Shown here piece by piece: positions 54,088 through 63,073 of a stretch of 64,000 nt of DNA. The position numbers were made by a program, and so were the translations under genes. Source of the stretch: Mesorhizobium sp. B2-3-12 (GTDB taxonomy: Bacteria > Pseudomonadota > Alphaproteobacteria > Rhizobiales > Rhizobiaceae); contig NZ_VFVR01000001.1 of NCBI RefSeq assembly GCF_006442205.1, positions 558,001 to 622,000 on the forward strand, given 5' to 3'. How positions within the stretch are numbered: position 1 is the stretch's first letter; each line of letters opens with the position of its first letter. The notes below the pieces were generated by a model. The model was not told the DNA's origin and made no database searches. It saw only the letters and a program-made list of their open reading frames with translations.

Positions 54088-54765
54088 CTAAAGACCAGCG
54101 AACGAAGCCATGTGGAAGGCTTGAACGTCCCTCGGATAGCGGTACCGGGTGCCATAGGGGCAGGCATTGCGGTCAAGGCAGCCGTCTTCGCGGCACGGTC
54201 CGCCATTGGCCCCCCGCACATGCGCCAGGCAGGCCTCGTAGTCAAAACCATCCGTCGAATAGGCATCGACCGGACAGGATTTCAGGCAGGGCTTGTCGAC
54301 GCAGGTGTCGCACAGATGGATCGTCTCCCGAGGTTCGGGAAGCACGATCTCCTCCTCGAACAGCAAAGCACCGCGATAAGCATGCCAAAGCCCGTATCGC
54401 GGATGCATGAGGATGCCGAGCGGCGACGGCTTCAGCCCCTCCGCCCGCATCGCCCATTGCTGGAACGGCAGATAGGGTTTGTCGGACGGCGAAACGGCGC
54501 GCGCGCCGAAGGTCTCTGCAACCGCCCCGATCACCGCACGCGACCATGTATCGAGCGGATTGGCGATACCCGGTTGTTGCGCTAGCCAGCGCTGAAAATG
54601 TGGCCAAGGCGCCGCGCCCGCCTGCCCCACCAGCAGGACAGACTTTGCCGGCACGCCCAAGGCGTCACGGGGAGCACCCTCGTCATTGGGAAAAAGAAAG
54701 CCGCCACGCAGGATAAGGCTGTTGGCGCCAAGCGCGGCCGTGATCTCTTCGATCATGCCGCGCAT
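54088..54765 (-). CDS. 4Fe-4S ferredoxin-type protein next to mttB-2
   Basis: This protein of about 225 residues has two iron-sulfur Cys clusters in the C-terminal third: CDTCVDKPCLKSCP and a second set near CLAHVRGANGGPCREDGCLDRNACPYG. The N-terminal two-thirds is an unassigned domain. It lies downstream of mttB-2 on the same strand, after 97 bases. It may be an electron carrier or reductase in corrinoid activation (inference from place only). An alternative start at 54756 exists. Confidence 0.75.
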   Translation of the reverse strand: MRGMIEEITAALGANSLILRGGFLFPNDEGAPRDALGVPAKSVLLVGQAGAAPWPHFQRWLAQQPGIANPLDTWSRAVIGAVAETFGARAVSPSDKPYLPFQQWAMRAEGLKPSPLGILMHPRYGLWHAYRGALLFEEEIVLPEPRETIHLCDTCVDKPCLKSCPVDAYSTDGFDYEACLAHVRGANGGPCREDGCLDRNACPYGTRYRYPRDVQAFHMASFAGL

Positions 54766-54862
54766 GCAATCATCCCTTCTTGTCCGGGTCGGAGAAGGCG
54801 CTCCGCCAGACTTCCTTGTGGATGATGTTGGCGACTTTAGCCCCGCCTGACTCGGGCTCCTT

Positions 54863-56437
54863 TCAGGTGAAGGCGTCGGGCATCGACCCTTTCTTCCTGG
54901 CGATGAAGTCCTTCAGGGCTTCGTCGATGCCTTCATCAAGGTGCGGCGCCTCGTAAGCTTCCAGCCAGCGGCGCGCGAGATCGTTGGCGCGCTGCGGCGC
55001 GGTTTTCTCGCCTTCGGCCAGCCACTGCTCGTAGGAATTGTTGTCGGCGATCGACGACCGGTAGAAGGCGGTCTGGAAATTGGCCTGGGTGTGGTCGCAG
55101 CCGAGATAATGGCTGCCCGGACCGACCTGGCGGATGGCGTCCATAGCCTGGCCGTTTTCCGACAGGTCCACGCCTTCGCAGAATTTCTGCTGCATGCCGA
55201 GCTGGTCGATGTCCATCATGAATTTCTCATAGCAGGACGCCAGCCCGCCCTCGAGCCAGCCGGCCGAATGCAGCACGAAATTGGTGCCGGCGAGGATGGT
55301 CGAGTTCAGCGTGTTGGCGCTTTCATAAGCCGCCTGTGCGTCCGGAACCTTGGACGCGCAGAGCGAACCGCCGGTGCGGAACGGCAGGCCGAGACGGCGG
55401 GCAAGCTGTGCCGCGCCATAGGACACCAGCGACGGCTCCGGCGTGCCGAAGGTCGGCGCGCCCGACTGCATCGAGATCGACGAAGCAAAGGTACCGAACA
55501 GCACCGGCGCGCCCGGCCGGATCAGCTGCGTGAACGAGGCGCCGGCCAGCACTTCGGCCAGGACCTGCGTCAGCGTGCCGGCGACCGTCACCGGGCTCAT
55601 CGCGCCGGCCAGGATGAACGGCGTGACGATGCAGGCCTGGTTGTGACGCGAATAGACTTTCAGCGCGCCGAGCATGGTCTCGTCGAACACCATCGGCGAG
55701 TTGGCGTTGATCAGGCTGGTCAGCACCGTGTTGTTCTCGACGAAGTCGTCGCCGAAGACGAGCTTGGCCATCGCCACCGTGTCCTCGGCCCGCTCCGGCG
55801 CGGTCACCGAACCCATGAACGGCTTGTCGGAATATTTGATGTGCGCGTAGATCATGTCGAGATGGCGCTTGTTGACCGGCACGTCGACCGGCTCGCACAC
55901 CGTGCCGCCCGAATGGTGGATCGACGGCGCCATATAGGCCAGCTTCACGAAATTCTGGAAATCCTCGATCGTCGCATAACGCCGGACGCCGTCGAGATCG
56001 CGCACGAAGGGCGGGCCGTAGACCGGCGCGAACACGGTGGCGTTGCCGCCGATCTGCACCGAGCGTTCGGAGTTGCGGGCATGCTGTGTGTAGATGCTCG
56101 GCGCGGTCTTCAGGAGCGAGCGGCAAAGCCCCTTCGGGAAATGCACGCGCTCGCCCTTGACGTCGGCGCCAGCCTCTTTCCAGAGCTGCAGCGCTTCCGC
56201 GTCGTCGCGAAAAATGATGCCGATCTCCTCCAGCACCGTGTCGGTGTTCTTCTCGATCAGCGCCAGGCCTTCTTCGTTCAGCACCTCGTAAACGTTGATC
56301 TTGCGCTTGATGTAGGTGAGCTGCGTGCCCGGGCCGCCGCCGGAGCGCGCCGCGCGCCTTGCCGCCGCTCCGCCGCTGGCGCCGCGCCCACGCCGCGCGT
56401 TTGACGCTTCCTGGTCGACTGCCGCGTGTTCGCTCAT
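54863..56437 (-). CDS. MttB-type (non-pyrrolysine) methyltransferase 2
   Basis: This 524-residue MttB-superfamily protein has core stretches ACIVTPFILAGAMSPVTVAGTL, LFGTFASSISMQSGAPTFGTPE, VLHSAGWLEGGLASCYEK and GPGSHYLGCDHT that match MttB-1 at the same places. No in-frame TAG, so no pyrrolysine. The N-terminus is Ala/Arg-rich and weakly conserved. It is transcribed divergently from the corrinoid protein gene, which would accept the methyl group. The start at 56437 has GGGAAGAG upstream; the frame from 56500 is longer but less likely. The donor methylamine is unknown. Confidence 0.9.
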   Translation of the reverse strand: MSEHAAVDQEASNARRGRGASGGAAARRAARSGGGPGTQLTYIKRKINVYEVLNEEGLALIEKNTDTVLEEIGIIFRDDAEALQLWKEAGADVKGERVHFPKGLCRSLLKTAPSIYTQHARNSERSVQIGGNATVFAPVYGPPFVRDLDGVRRYATIEDFQNFVKLAYMAPSIHHSGGTVCEPVDVPVNKRHLDMIYAHIKYSDKPFMGSVTAPERAEDTVAMAKLVFGDDFVENNTVLTSLINANSPMVFDETMLGALKVYSRHNQACIVTPFILAGAMSPVTVAGTLTQVLAEVLAGASFTQLIRPGAPVLFGTFASSISMQSGAPTFGTPEPSLVSYGAAQLARRLGLPFRTGGSLCASKVPDAQAAYESANTLNSTILAGTNFVLHSAGWLEGGLASCYEKFMMDIDQLGMQQKFCEGVDLSENGQAMDAIRQVGPGSHYLGCDHTQANFQTAFYRSSIADNNSYEQWLAEGEKTAPQRANDLARRWLEAYEAPHLDEGIDEALKDFIARKKGSMPDAFT

Positions 56438-56565
56438 GATCGCTCTTCCCTGAATATGGCCTGCCTGACGATGGCCGGTCCGTAACCGTTGCGGCCGCAT
56501 GGCGCGGCTTTGCCCGGATCGTAGCCATGCACCCTATTCGAAACGGCCCGTCCGCGCCAACGCCT

Positions 56566-56632
56566 GTCGCAAAATCGACAAGAAATCCGATAGATTTTCC
56601 AGTCGCTTTCCTTTTGCGGGAAGTCGCAAATC
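56566..56632. promoter_or_regulatory. Repeated GTCGCAAA motifs in the divergent mttB-2/corrinoid protein region
   Basis: GTCGCAAAATC (56566-56576) and GTCGCAAATC (56623-56632) are direct repeats 57 bases apart. The first also lies in an inverted pair TGTCG-CAAAAT-CGACA. The 288-base region serves both divergent genes, so these could bind a shared regulator. Confidence 0.35.
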
Positions 56633-56725
56633 AGCTATGGATACCCGCCCGTTGCGGGTTAGGTATGAACGCCATTATTTTGTGCCTTGCGACACAGTCG
56701 CGATGCCGTGAGGAGCTGGATTAAA

Positions 56726-57424
56726 ATGTCCGACGACGAGATCATCCTTTCCGAACTTTCCGACGACGAGTTGGTGCAGCAGATGCACGACGATCTCTAT
56801 GACGGTCTGAAGGAAGAAATCGAAGAAGGCACGCGCATCCTGCTCGAGCGCGGCTGGGTCCCCTACAAGGTGCTGACCGAGGCGCTGGTCGAAGGCATGC
56901 GCATCGTCGGCGAGGATTTTCGCGACGGCATCCTGTTCGTGCCCGAGGTGCTTTTGTCCGCCAATGCGATGAAGGCCGGCATGTTCATCCTGCGTCCCCT
57001 GCTCGCCGCCACCGGCGCGCCAAAGCAGGGCAAGATGGTGATCGGCACCGTCAAGGGCGACATTCACGACATCGGCAAGAACCTCGTCGGCATGATGATG
57101 GAAGGCGCCGGCTTCGACGTCATCGACCTCGGCATCAACAACGCGGTCGAGAAGTATCTCGATGCGATCGAGCAGCACCAGCCCGACATCATCGGCATGT
57201 CGGCGCTGCTCACCACCACCATGCCCTACATGAAGGTCGTCATCGACACGATGAAGGAAAAGGGCATTCGCGACGACTATGTCGTGCTGGTTGGCGGCGC
57301 GCCGCTCAACGAGGAATTCGGCAAGGCCGTCGGCGCCGACGCCTATTGCCGCGACGCGGCGGTGGCGGTCGAGACCGCCAAGGACTACATGAAGCGCAAG
57401 CACAATGTGCGCGCTTCGGCCTGA
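56726..57424 (+). CDS. Corrinoid (B12-binding) protein of the methyltransferase system
   Basis: This 232-residue protein has an N-terminal helical cap (about 10-95), as in MtbC/MttC proteins, and a cobalamin-binding Rossmann domain with GDIHDIGKN, where D112, H114 and G117 form the DxHxxG motif and H114 is the lower ligand of cobalt. It would receive the methyl group from MttB-type proteins and give it to the pterin methyltransferase encoded at the right edge. The ATG at 56726 has AGGAG 10 bases upstream. A strong terminator follows. Confidence 0.93.
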   Translation: MSDDEIILSELSDDELVQQMHDDLYDGLKEEIEEGTRILLERGWVPYKVLTEALVEGMRIVGEDFRDGILFVPEVLLSANAMKAGMFILRPLLAATGAPKQGKMVIGTVKGDIHDIGKNLVGMMMEGAGFDVIDLGINNAVEKYLDAIEQHQPDIIGMSALLTTTMPYMKVVIDTMKEKGIRDDYVVLVGGAPLNEEFGKAVGADAYCRDAAVAVETAKDYMKRKHNVRASA

Positions 57425-57450
57425 TCCAAGGCATCAGGATGAACCGAAAA

Positions 57451-57478
57451 AAGCCGCGCCTTGCAGCGCGGCTTTTTT
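57451..57478 (+). terminator. Rho-independent terminator after the corrinoid protein gene
   Basis: 9-bp stem AAGCCGCGC/GCGCGGCTT with loop of 6 bases, then T tract; 27 bases after the stop codon. Confidence 0.92.
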
Positions 57479-57506
57479 GTTCCCAGATGAGGGACGTGGC
57501 TTCGGA

Positions 57507-57644
57507 TCAATTGGCGACGGTGTCTTTGACCGCCCTGGCCGTCGATTTGACGTCCTTGCCGACGCCGCGGACCGTGTTCGCGCAAGCCGTAAGGGCCAGG
57601 GCGCAGGCAAGAATGGCAATAGGCGCTACGCGTAGCAGTTTCAT
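57507..57644 (-). CDS. Entericidin-like small lipoprotein
   Basis: This 45-residue protein has an N-terminal hydrophobic signal and a lipobox-type LALTAC, followed by NTVRGVGKDVKSTARAVKDTVAN, the pattern of the entericidin EcnA/EcnB family. Such proteins are small outer-membrane lipoproteins of unclear function. The ATG at 57644 fits; a longer frame from 57719 lacks the signal. It is convergent with the corrinoid protein gene. Confidence 0.82.
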   Translation of the reverse strand: MKLLRVAPIAILACALALTACANTVRGVGKDVKSTARAVKDTVAN

Positions 57645-57711
57645 GGACGGTGTCTCCCTCAATAGATAAACTAGCCCCATGGCAACAAAGGCCGGCTCGA
57701 CTGGTTCCATT

Positions 57712-58341
57712 ATGGCCAAGACACAGAAAATAAAACCGAATCAAGCCGACAAGGTGCTCATCATCGCCTGCGGAATGATTGCGCGCGAGGTGTTGGCCGT
57801 CAAGGAACAGGTCGGGCTGGATCACCTGGAGTTGACCTGTTTGCCGGCGGAATTTCATTTCCATCCAGACCGCATCGCGCCGGCGATGGACAAGGCGATC
57901 GAAAAGGCCAGGGCGGAAGGCTACGAACACATCTTCGTCGGTTATGCCGATTGCGGCACGGGCGGCCTGCTCGACCGCGTGCTGGAAAAGCATGGCGTCG
58001 AACGCATGGCCGGCCCGCATTGCTTTGCCTTCTACCAGGGCATGGACGCCTATGCGAAGGTCGCCGACGACGACATGATGTCCTTCTACATGACCGATTT
58101 CCTGTGCCGTCAGTTCGACGCCTTCTTCATGAAGCCGCTAGGCCTGGACAAGCACCCGGAGCTGATCAAGGACTATTTCGGCAATTATGAGAGACTGATC
58201 TATCTGGCGCAGACCGATGATCCGGAGCTCGACAAGGTGGCGGAAAAGGCCGCCACCCTGCTCGGCCTCGCCTACGAACGCCGCTCGACCGGCTATGGCG
58301 ACCTGACGCCGGAGCTGGCGCGGGTGGCAATGAACGCCTGA
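57712..58341 (+). CDS. DUF1638 protein of the corrinoid methyltransferase group
   Basis: This protein of 209 residues has conserved-looking Cys and His residues in IACGMIAREVL, LTCLPAEFHFHP, and VGYADCGTGG. It belongs to DUF1638, a family of unknown function often next to MttB and corrinoid-protein genes. A longer form from 57679 is possible; neither start has a clear ribosome binding site. It could act in metal or cofactor handling, but nothing proves it. Confidence 0.82.
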   Translation: MAKTQKIKPNQADKVLIIACGMIAREVLAVKEQVGLDHLELTCLPAEFHFHPDRIAPAMDKAIEKARAEGYEHIFVGYADCGTGGLLDRVLEKHGVERMAGPHCFAFYQGMDAYAKVADDDMMSFYMTDFLCRQFDAFFMKPLGLDKHPELIKDYFGNYERLIYLAQTDDPELDKVAEKAATLLGLAYERRSTGYGDLTPELARVAMNA

Positions 58342-58346
58342 CAGCG

Positions 58347-59267
58347 TCAGGCTGCTTCTTCCGCCGCCAGTGCCGCCAGCACGTCGGCAAAGCTCGTCCT
58401 GCAAGCAAAACCCAGCCTGTCCCTCGCCCGCGACGCGTCATAGACCCGGTCGATCGAGGAAAACATCGTCCAGCCCTTGCGCGCGTAGAGTGCCGGAAAT
58501 GTGGGGAAATAACGGGCCACGACCGATGGAGCATCGGCGATCAAATCCGCACAATCATCAGGTTGGAACGGCGTCGGCGCACAGACGATGAAGGTGTCGA
58601 AGCCGAGCTCGGGTGCCTTGTCCAATGCCGCGACATGCGCCCGCGCCGCGTCCTCCACCGTCAGCCGCCGGAACAGCAGTTCGTTCGCCTTGGTGTTGGC
58701 GTCCGACTGCTCGATCGCATGCGCCATGTCGTCGGACTCGGGGAAGAAACGTGCCGTGCGCAGCACCACCACCGGCAACCCGTGCTGCAGATGATAGAGA
58801 CGGCAAAGATGCTCGGCGGACAGCTTGGTCACCCCGTAGATGTTGCGCGGCTCCGGCGACATGTCCTCCGTCAGCCACGCCGCCTTGCGCGCACCGCCCT
58901 TGAAGCCGTCGCGTATCGCCTGCGAGATCATCAGCGAGGTCGTCGACGTGAAGACGAAGCTTCGCACATTGGCTGCCACCGCCGCATCGAGCAGGTTTAG
59001 CGTGCCTTGCACGTTGGTCGCGATGAAATCGCTGTTGGCGTGGTTTTCGATGTTGGGCTTGTGCAGCGCACCGCTGTGGATGATGGCCTCGATCCGGTTT
59101 TCACCGACGGCGCGCATGACGAGCTCACGGTCGGCGATTGAACCGACGATGCGTGTTTCGGCCGATGGGACGGGATCGAGGCCGGTGACGTCATGTCCAA
59201 GCCCGCGAAGGAGTGGCGCCAACGCGCTGCCCAGCCAGCCTGACGACCCCGTAAGCAATATTCGCAT
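58347..59267 (-). CDS. NAD-dependent epimerase/dehydratase family protein
   Basis: This 306-residue short-chain dehydrogenase-type protein has a GSSGWLGSALAPLL nucleotide motif near the N-terminus, the YGVTKLSAEHL (YxxxK) catalytic motif and the FVFTSTTSL Ser strand. The substrate is a nucleotide-sugar or similar compound, unknown. Its stop is 5 bases from that of DUF1638 on the other strand. Starts at 59267 and 59279 are both possible. Confidence 0.88.
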   Translation of the reverse strand: MRILLTGSSGWLGSALAPLLRGLGHDVTGLDPVPSAETRIVGSIADRELVMRAVGENRIEAIIHSGALHKPNIENHANSDFIATNVQGTLNLLDAAVAANVRSFVFTSTTSLMISQAIRDGFKGGARKAAWLTEDMSPEPRNIYGVTKLSAEHLCRLYHLQHGLPVVVLRTARFFPESDDMAHAIEQSDANTKANELLFRRLTVEDAARAHVAALDKAPELGFDTFIVCAPTPFQPDDCADLIADAPSVVARYFPTFPALYARKGWTMFSSIDRVYDASRARDRLGFACRTSFADVLAALAAEEAA

Positions 59268-59387
59268 GCGTCGCACCATGATTTTTGACCGTGACGCTGT
59301 TAAGCACGGATGACAGGCGCCAGCGACCCGGTAAGTTATGCACCAGACGTCGGCAGCGCCGTACCAGACAAAACGGGAAATGCTTCG

Positions 59388-59963
59388 ATGAACCTCCGCC
59401 CCTTGCTTGCCGTTGTCGGCCTGTTCTGCTGCACCTTGCCCGCCCTTGCCGACGGTCAGGTGCAGAAACTCATCACCGCCGCCGACAGGACGCGGCTGGA
59501 CAAATATGGAGAGACCCGCAAGGCGGCCCTCGCCGAGGCGAAGGCCGGCGACCCCGCCGAGGTCAAGCAGCTCGACACCTTGCTGGCCAAACCGCTGGTT
59601 GCCTTTTCCGACAAGGATCTCACCGGCAACTGGCGGTGCCGCACGATCAAGGTCGGCGGACTGAGCCCGCTCGTCATCTATGGCTGGTTCAAATGCAGGG
59701 TCACCGATGATGGCTCCGGCTGGCGGCTGGAAAAGATCAGCGGTTCGCAGCGCACCCAGGGCCGCTTCTTCGACGACGGCGACAAGCGCTCGATCTATCT
59801 TGGCACCGGCTCCGTCAACGACGACCGGGCAAAGCCCTATGGCAGCGGCCCGCAAACCGACCAGGTCGGTTATGCCTTCCGCAACAGCGCCAAGGAATGG
59901 CGCATCGAATTCCCCGCGCCCTATTACGAATCGAAGCTCGACATCATGGAATTCAAGCGCTGA
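59388..59963 (+). CDS. Exported DUF4893-like protein
   Basis: This 191-residue protein has a signal peptide (about 1-21, cut after ALA) and the stretches LTGNWRCRTIKVGGLSPLVIYGWFKC and ISGSQRTQGRF. I recall these as typical of DUF4893, a family without assigned function. The ATG at 59388 places the signal at the N-terminus, with GGGA upstream. It lies divergent from the epimerase gene. Confidence 0.8.
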   Translation: MNLRPLLAVVGLFCCTLPALADGQVQKLITAADRTRLDKYGETRKAALAEAKAGDPAEVKQLDTLLAKPLVAFSDKDLTGNWRCRTIKVGGLSPLVIYGWFKCRVTDDGSGWRLEKISGSQRTQGRFFDDGDKRSIYLGTGSVNDDRAKPYGSGPQTDQVGYAFRNSAKEWRIEFPAPYYESKLDIMEFKR

Positions 59964-60053
59964 GCGGATCTTCATGCCCTGGTAATGCTTCCGGCATACC
60001 AAGGATTAACCAGCCTGCCCTAGGGTCCGGCCACGTCAGCCGGTCCTTGGAGC

Positions 60054-60848
60054 ATGGCAAGATCAATGGCAGCGTCGGAATCCAATCCGCGACCGATTGT
60101 CGTCGTCACCGGCGGCGGCGCGCATGTCTGGGCCATGATCAACGACCTCGCTGACCGCGTCGGCCCCGTCAGCGTCATCCTGGAAGTTCCTGAATCCAAA
60201 AAACAATTGCTGCGCGGCCGCGCCCGGCGTCAGGGCTGGATTTCCGCCATGGGCCAGCTCGGCACGATGGTGCTGAGCAGGCTTGGCAAACGGCTTAATG
60301 TCAAACATGCCGCCCGGTTGATTGCCGAGGAGAAGCTTGAAACGGAGCCGCGGCAAGGCCAGGTCATCGTCCATGTGGCGTCCGCCGACGGGCCGGAATG
60401 TCTGCGGGCGATCGAGACGATCAAGCCCGGCGTCGTGCTGTTGAATGGCTGCCGGCTGATTTCCAGGGAGATGCTGGCCAAAATGCCTTGTCCGGTGCTC
60501 AACTATCATGCGGGCATCACGCCGAAATATCGCGGCATGAATGGCGGCTATTGGGCGTTGACGTCGGGCGATCCCGAAAATTTCGGCACCACCGTCCATC
60601 TGGTCGATGCGGGCGTCGACACCGGCGGCGTGCTGAAGCAGGTGCGCGGCAAGCCGAAACAAGGCGACACCATCTCTAGCTATGCGCTGCGCCAGGCGGC
60701 GTTTTCGCGCGACATCTGCGTCGAGGCGGTCAGCGATGCGCTTGCCGGAAAACTCGCAACGTTCGATCCAGGGCTGCCTTCGAAACAGTGGTACCACCCG
60801 ACGATCTGCTTCTATGTCTGGACAGGGCTGAGAACCGGCATCTGGTAA
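60054..60848 (+). CDS. Formyltransferase-family protein
   Basis: This protein of about 264 residues has a formyl-transferase N-terminal-type domain with LNGCRLISREMLAKMPCPVLNYHAGITPKYRG, where the NYHAGI...P motif is that of folate-dependent formyl transferases (catalytic His), followed by TTVHLVDAGVDTGGV. Start alternatives are ATGs at 60054 and 60066. It may add a formyl group to a sugar or amine. Lying in the one-carbon region, it might use formyl-tetrahydrofolate produced there, but it is not in the metF operon. Confidence 0.82.
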   Translation: MARSMAASESNPRPIVVVTGGGAHVWAMINDLADRVGPVSVILEVPESKKQLLRGRARRQGWISAMGQLGTMVLSRLGKRLNVKHAARLIAEEKLETEPRQGQVIVHVASADGPECLRAIETIKPGVVLLNGCRLISREMLAKMPCPVLNYHAGITPKYRGMNGGYWALTSGDPENFGTTVHLVDAGVDTGGVLKQVRGKPKQGDTISSYALRQAAFSRDICVEAVSDALAGKLATFDPGLPSKQWYHPTICFYVWTGLRTGIW

Positions 60849-61051
60849 CGCATCCAGCGTCGGAAGCAGCGCAAACTCCGCCGCCATTACCGCTGCATTG
60901 ACCCCGTCGCGACATGGGTCGCAAACGAATAAACCCACCTTTCATTTTACGACATCCAAATGCGTCGCTTTTGAATGCGCGCGCGTCGTCCCATAACAAG
61001 CAGCCTTACGACGCTTGCGGCAATGCTCGGAATATCGAGGAGCGAGAATTC

Positions 61052-61354
61052 ATGGCCGATCTTATCGTCGTCTACTGGCGCGACATTCCTGCCCAGGTCA
61101 TCGTCAGGAAAGGCCGGCAGAACGCCAAGCGCGAATTGCCGTTGCGCTTCACCGAGGCGATCGACATGTGCGCCATGCGCACCGGCGCCGGCGGCACCGA
61201 CGACTATCTCGCCGAATGGCGCAAGGCCGATCCGATTCCGGTCGGTGACGATCTCGAAGCCGAGGTCGAAAAGGCCTTCAACGAGCTCGACGCGAAATAC
61301 GACCGCGAGCGGCTGGTCGCTCTGGTCAAGGCGGGCGGAAAAGAAAATGTCTGA
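61052..61354 (+). CDS. 'Virulence factor' domain small protein (one-carbon operon)
   Basis: This 100-residue protein starts MADLIVVYWRDIPAQVIV and belongs to the PF13769-type virulence factor family as I recall it; function unknown. The stop overlaps the start of the metV-like gene by 8 bases, so it is the first gene of the metV-metF operon. GGAG lies upstream. In other rhizobia the same family sits beside MTHFR genes (recalled), so a role in the C1 pathway is likelier than virulence. Confidence 0.82.
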   Translation: MADLIVVYWRDIPAQVIVRKGRQNAKRELPLRFTEAIDMCAMRTGAGGTDDYLAEWRKADPIPVGDDLEAEVEKAFNELDAKYDRERLVALVKAGGKENV

Positions 61355-61943
61355 CGAGAACCCGGCGGTTACCCAGGCCACGCTGGTCAAGAAGGCAGCG
61401 CCGAAATCCGACTACAAGCCGGCCGACGTGTCGCCGCAGCGCCGCGTGCAGCGCTCGTTTGCCGTGCGGCTGTGGTCGATCCGGCACTCGCGCCTGCTCG
61501 AATGGTTTTATGCCCGCTTTGCCGACACGTTCCTGCTGCTGCATCCCTTGTGGAAGGGCATCGGCTATGGCCGCGTCGAGGCCCCGGTCAAATTCGTCGA
61601 GAAGCGCGTAAAGGGCTTCATGTTCGACTGCCGCATGTGCGGCCAGTGCATCCTGTCCTCGACCGGCATGTCGTGCCCGATGAACTGCCCCAAGCAATTG
61701 CGCAACGGCCCTTGCGGCGGCGTCCGCGCCAACGGCAATTGCGAGGTCGAGCCCAATATGCCCTGTGTCTGGGTCAAGGCCTGGGAAGGCTCGCAGAACA
61801 TGGTCAATTCCGACAGGATCCTCACCGTGCAGAAGCCGGTCGACCAGTCGCTGCGTGAAACCTCGGCCTGGCTGCGCGTCACCGCGCAGGCGGCGGCAGC
61901 CCGCGAGGCCGCTGACGCGCCAAAATCCGGAGCCGCCGCGTGA
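61347..61943 (+). CDS. MTHFR C-terminal-type Cys-rich protein (MetV-like)
   Basis: This 198-residue protein has a charged N-terminal half and a C-terminal Cys cluster CRMCGQC, GMSCPMNCPKQLRNGPCGG, NCEVEPNMPC and others, which could bind an iron-sulfur cluster or zinc. This domain is found as MetV, partner of MetF, in acetogens and other bacteria. It overlaps the gene before by 8 bases and the MetF gene after by 4, so it is tightly coupled to both. Confidence 0.88.
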   Translation: MSDENPAVTQATLVKKAAPKSDYKPADVSPQRRVQRSFAVRLWSIRHSRLLEWFYARFADTFLLLHPLWKGIGYGRVEAPVKFVEKRVKGFMFDCRMCGQCILSSTGMSCPMNCPKQLRNGPCGGVRANGNCEVEPNMPCVWVKAWEGSQNMVNSDRILTVQKPVDQSLRETSAWLRVTAQAAAAREAADAPKSGAAA

Positions 61944-63031
61944 CCGGCCCTCAGCGTGACGAGAACCCGGCCGGCATTCACCTGCCGCTCGATCCCCTGC
62001 CCGGCCATTCTTCGCGCGGCCGGCTGGAGCGCGTGCTGCGGCGCGGCGAATTCGCCGTCACCACCGAACTCAACCCGCCCGACAGCGCCGATCCGGAAGA
62101 CGTCTACAACAGGGCCAAGATTTTCGACGGCTGGGTCGACGCGATCAACGCGGTCGATGCGTCCGGCGCCAATTGCCATATGTCGTCGGTCGGCATCTGC
62201 GCCCTTCTGACCCGCATGGGCTATGCGCCGATCATGCAGATCGCCTGCCGCGACAAGAACCGCATCGCCATCCAGGGCGATGTGCTGGGGGGTGCCGCCA
62301 TGGGCGTCGCCAACATGCTGTGCCTGACGGGCGACGGCGTGCAGGCCGGCGACCAGCCCGGCGCCAAGCCGGTATTCGATCTCGATTCCATGTCGCTGCT
62401 CGAAACCGTCCGCATCATGCGCGACAACGGCAAGTTCCTGTCCGGACGCAAGCTGACGACGCCGCCGCAGGTTTTCCTGGGTGCGGCCGTCAATCCATTC
62501 GCGCCGCCTTTCGACTTCCGCCCGATCCATCTCGGCAAGAAGATCGCCGCCGGCGCACAGTTCGTGCAGACGCAGTATTGCTTCGACGTGCCGATGTTCA
62601 GGACCTTCATGCAGAAGGCCCGTGATCTCGGCCACACCGAAAAGGTGTTCATCCTGTGCGGCGTCGGCCCGCTGGCTTCGGCCAAGACGGCAAAATGGAT
62701 CCGCTCGAACGTGCCCGGCATCCACATCCCCGACGCGGTGATCAAGCGGCTGGAAGGCGCTCAGGACCAGAAGAAGGAAGGCAAGCAGCTCTGCACCGAC
62801 ATCATCAACGAGGTGAAGGAAATCCCCGGTGTTTCGGGCATCCATGTGATGGCCTACCGCCAGGAGGAATATGTCGCCGAGATCGTCGATGAATCGGGCG
62901 TGCTGAAGGGCCGCCAGCCATGGAAGCGGGAAATCCGCCGCGACGACCAGATGGTCGCCGACCGGCTCGACCGCATCCTGCACGACGAGATTACCGAGAC
63001 CCAGGTGGACATGGTGAAGACCGCGCATTGA
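61940..63031 (+). CDS. metF: Methylenetetrahydrofolate reductase (MetF type)
   Basis: This 363-residue TIM-barrel protein has the FAVTTELNPPDSADPEDV N-terminal motif, GDGVQAGDQPGAKPVFD near the flavin site and the GAQFVQTQYCFDV strand of MTHFR. It interconverts methyl- and methylene-tetrahydrofolate; with the upstream methyltransferases it would run in the oxidative direction to clear methyl groups. The start is GTG at 61940, overlapping the stop of the MetV-like gene (GTGA). Confidence 0.92.
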   Translation: MTGPQRDENPAGIHLPLDPLPGHSSRGRLERVLRRGEFAVTTELNPPDSADPEDVYNRAKIFDGWVDAINAVDASGANCHMSSVGICALLTRMGYAPIMQIACRDKNRIAIQGDVLGGAAMGVANMLCLTGDGVQAGDQPGAKPVFDLDSMSLLETVRIMRDNGKFLSGRKLTTPPQVFLGAAVNPFAPPFDFRPIHLGKKIAAGAQFVQTQYCFDVPMFRTFMQKARDLGHTEKVFILCGVGPLASAKTAKWIRSNVPGIHIPDAVIKRLEGAQDQKKEGKQLCTDIINEVKEIPGVSGIHVMAYRQEEYVAEIVDESGVLKGRQPWKREIRRDDQMVADRLDRILHDEITETQVDMVKTAH

Positions 63032-63073
63032 AGGCGCCGACGGTCACCATTCGCTTGATCGACAAGAGATAAC

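Noticed and set aside
38754..56437. Pyrrolysine use in the MttB proteins
   Set aside because: Both frames are full length without an in-frame TAG, and no pyl gene is in the window.
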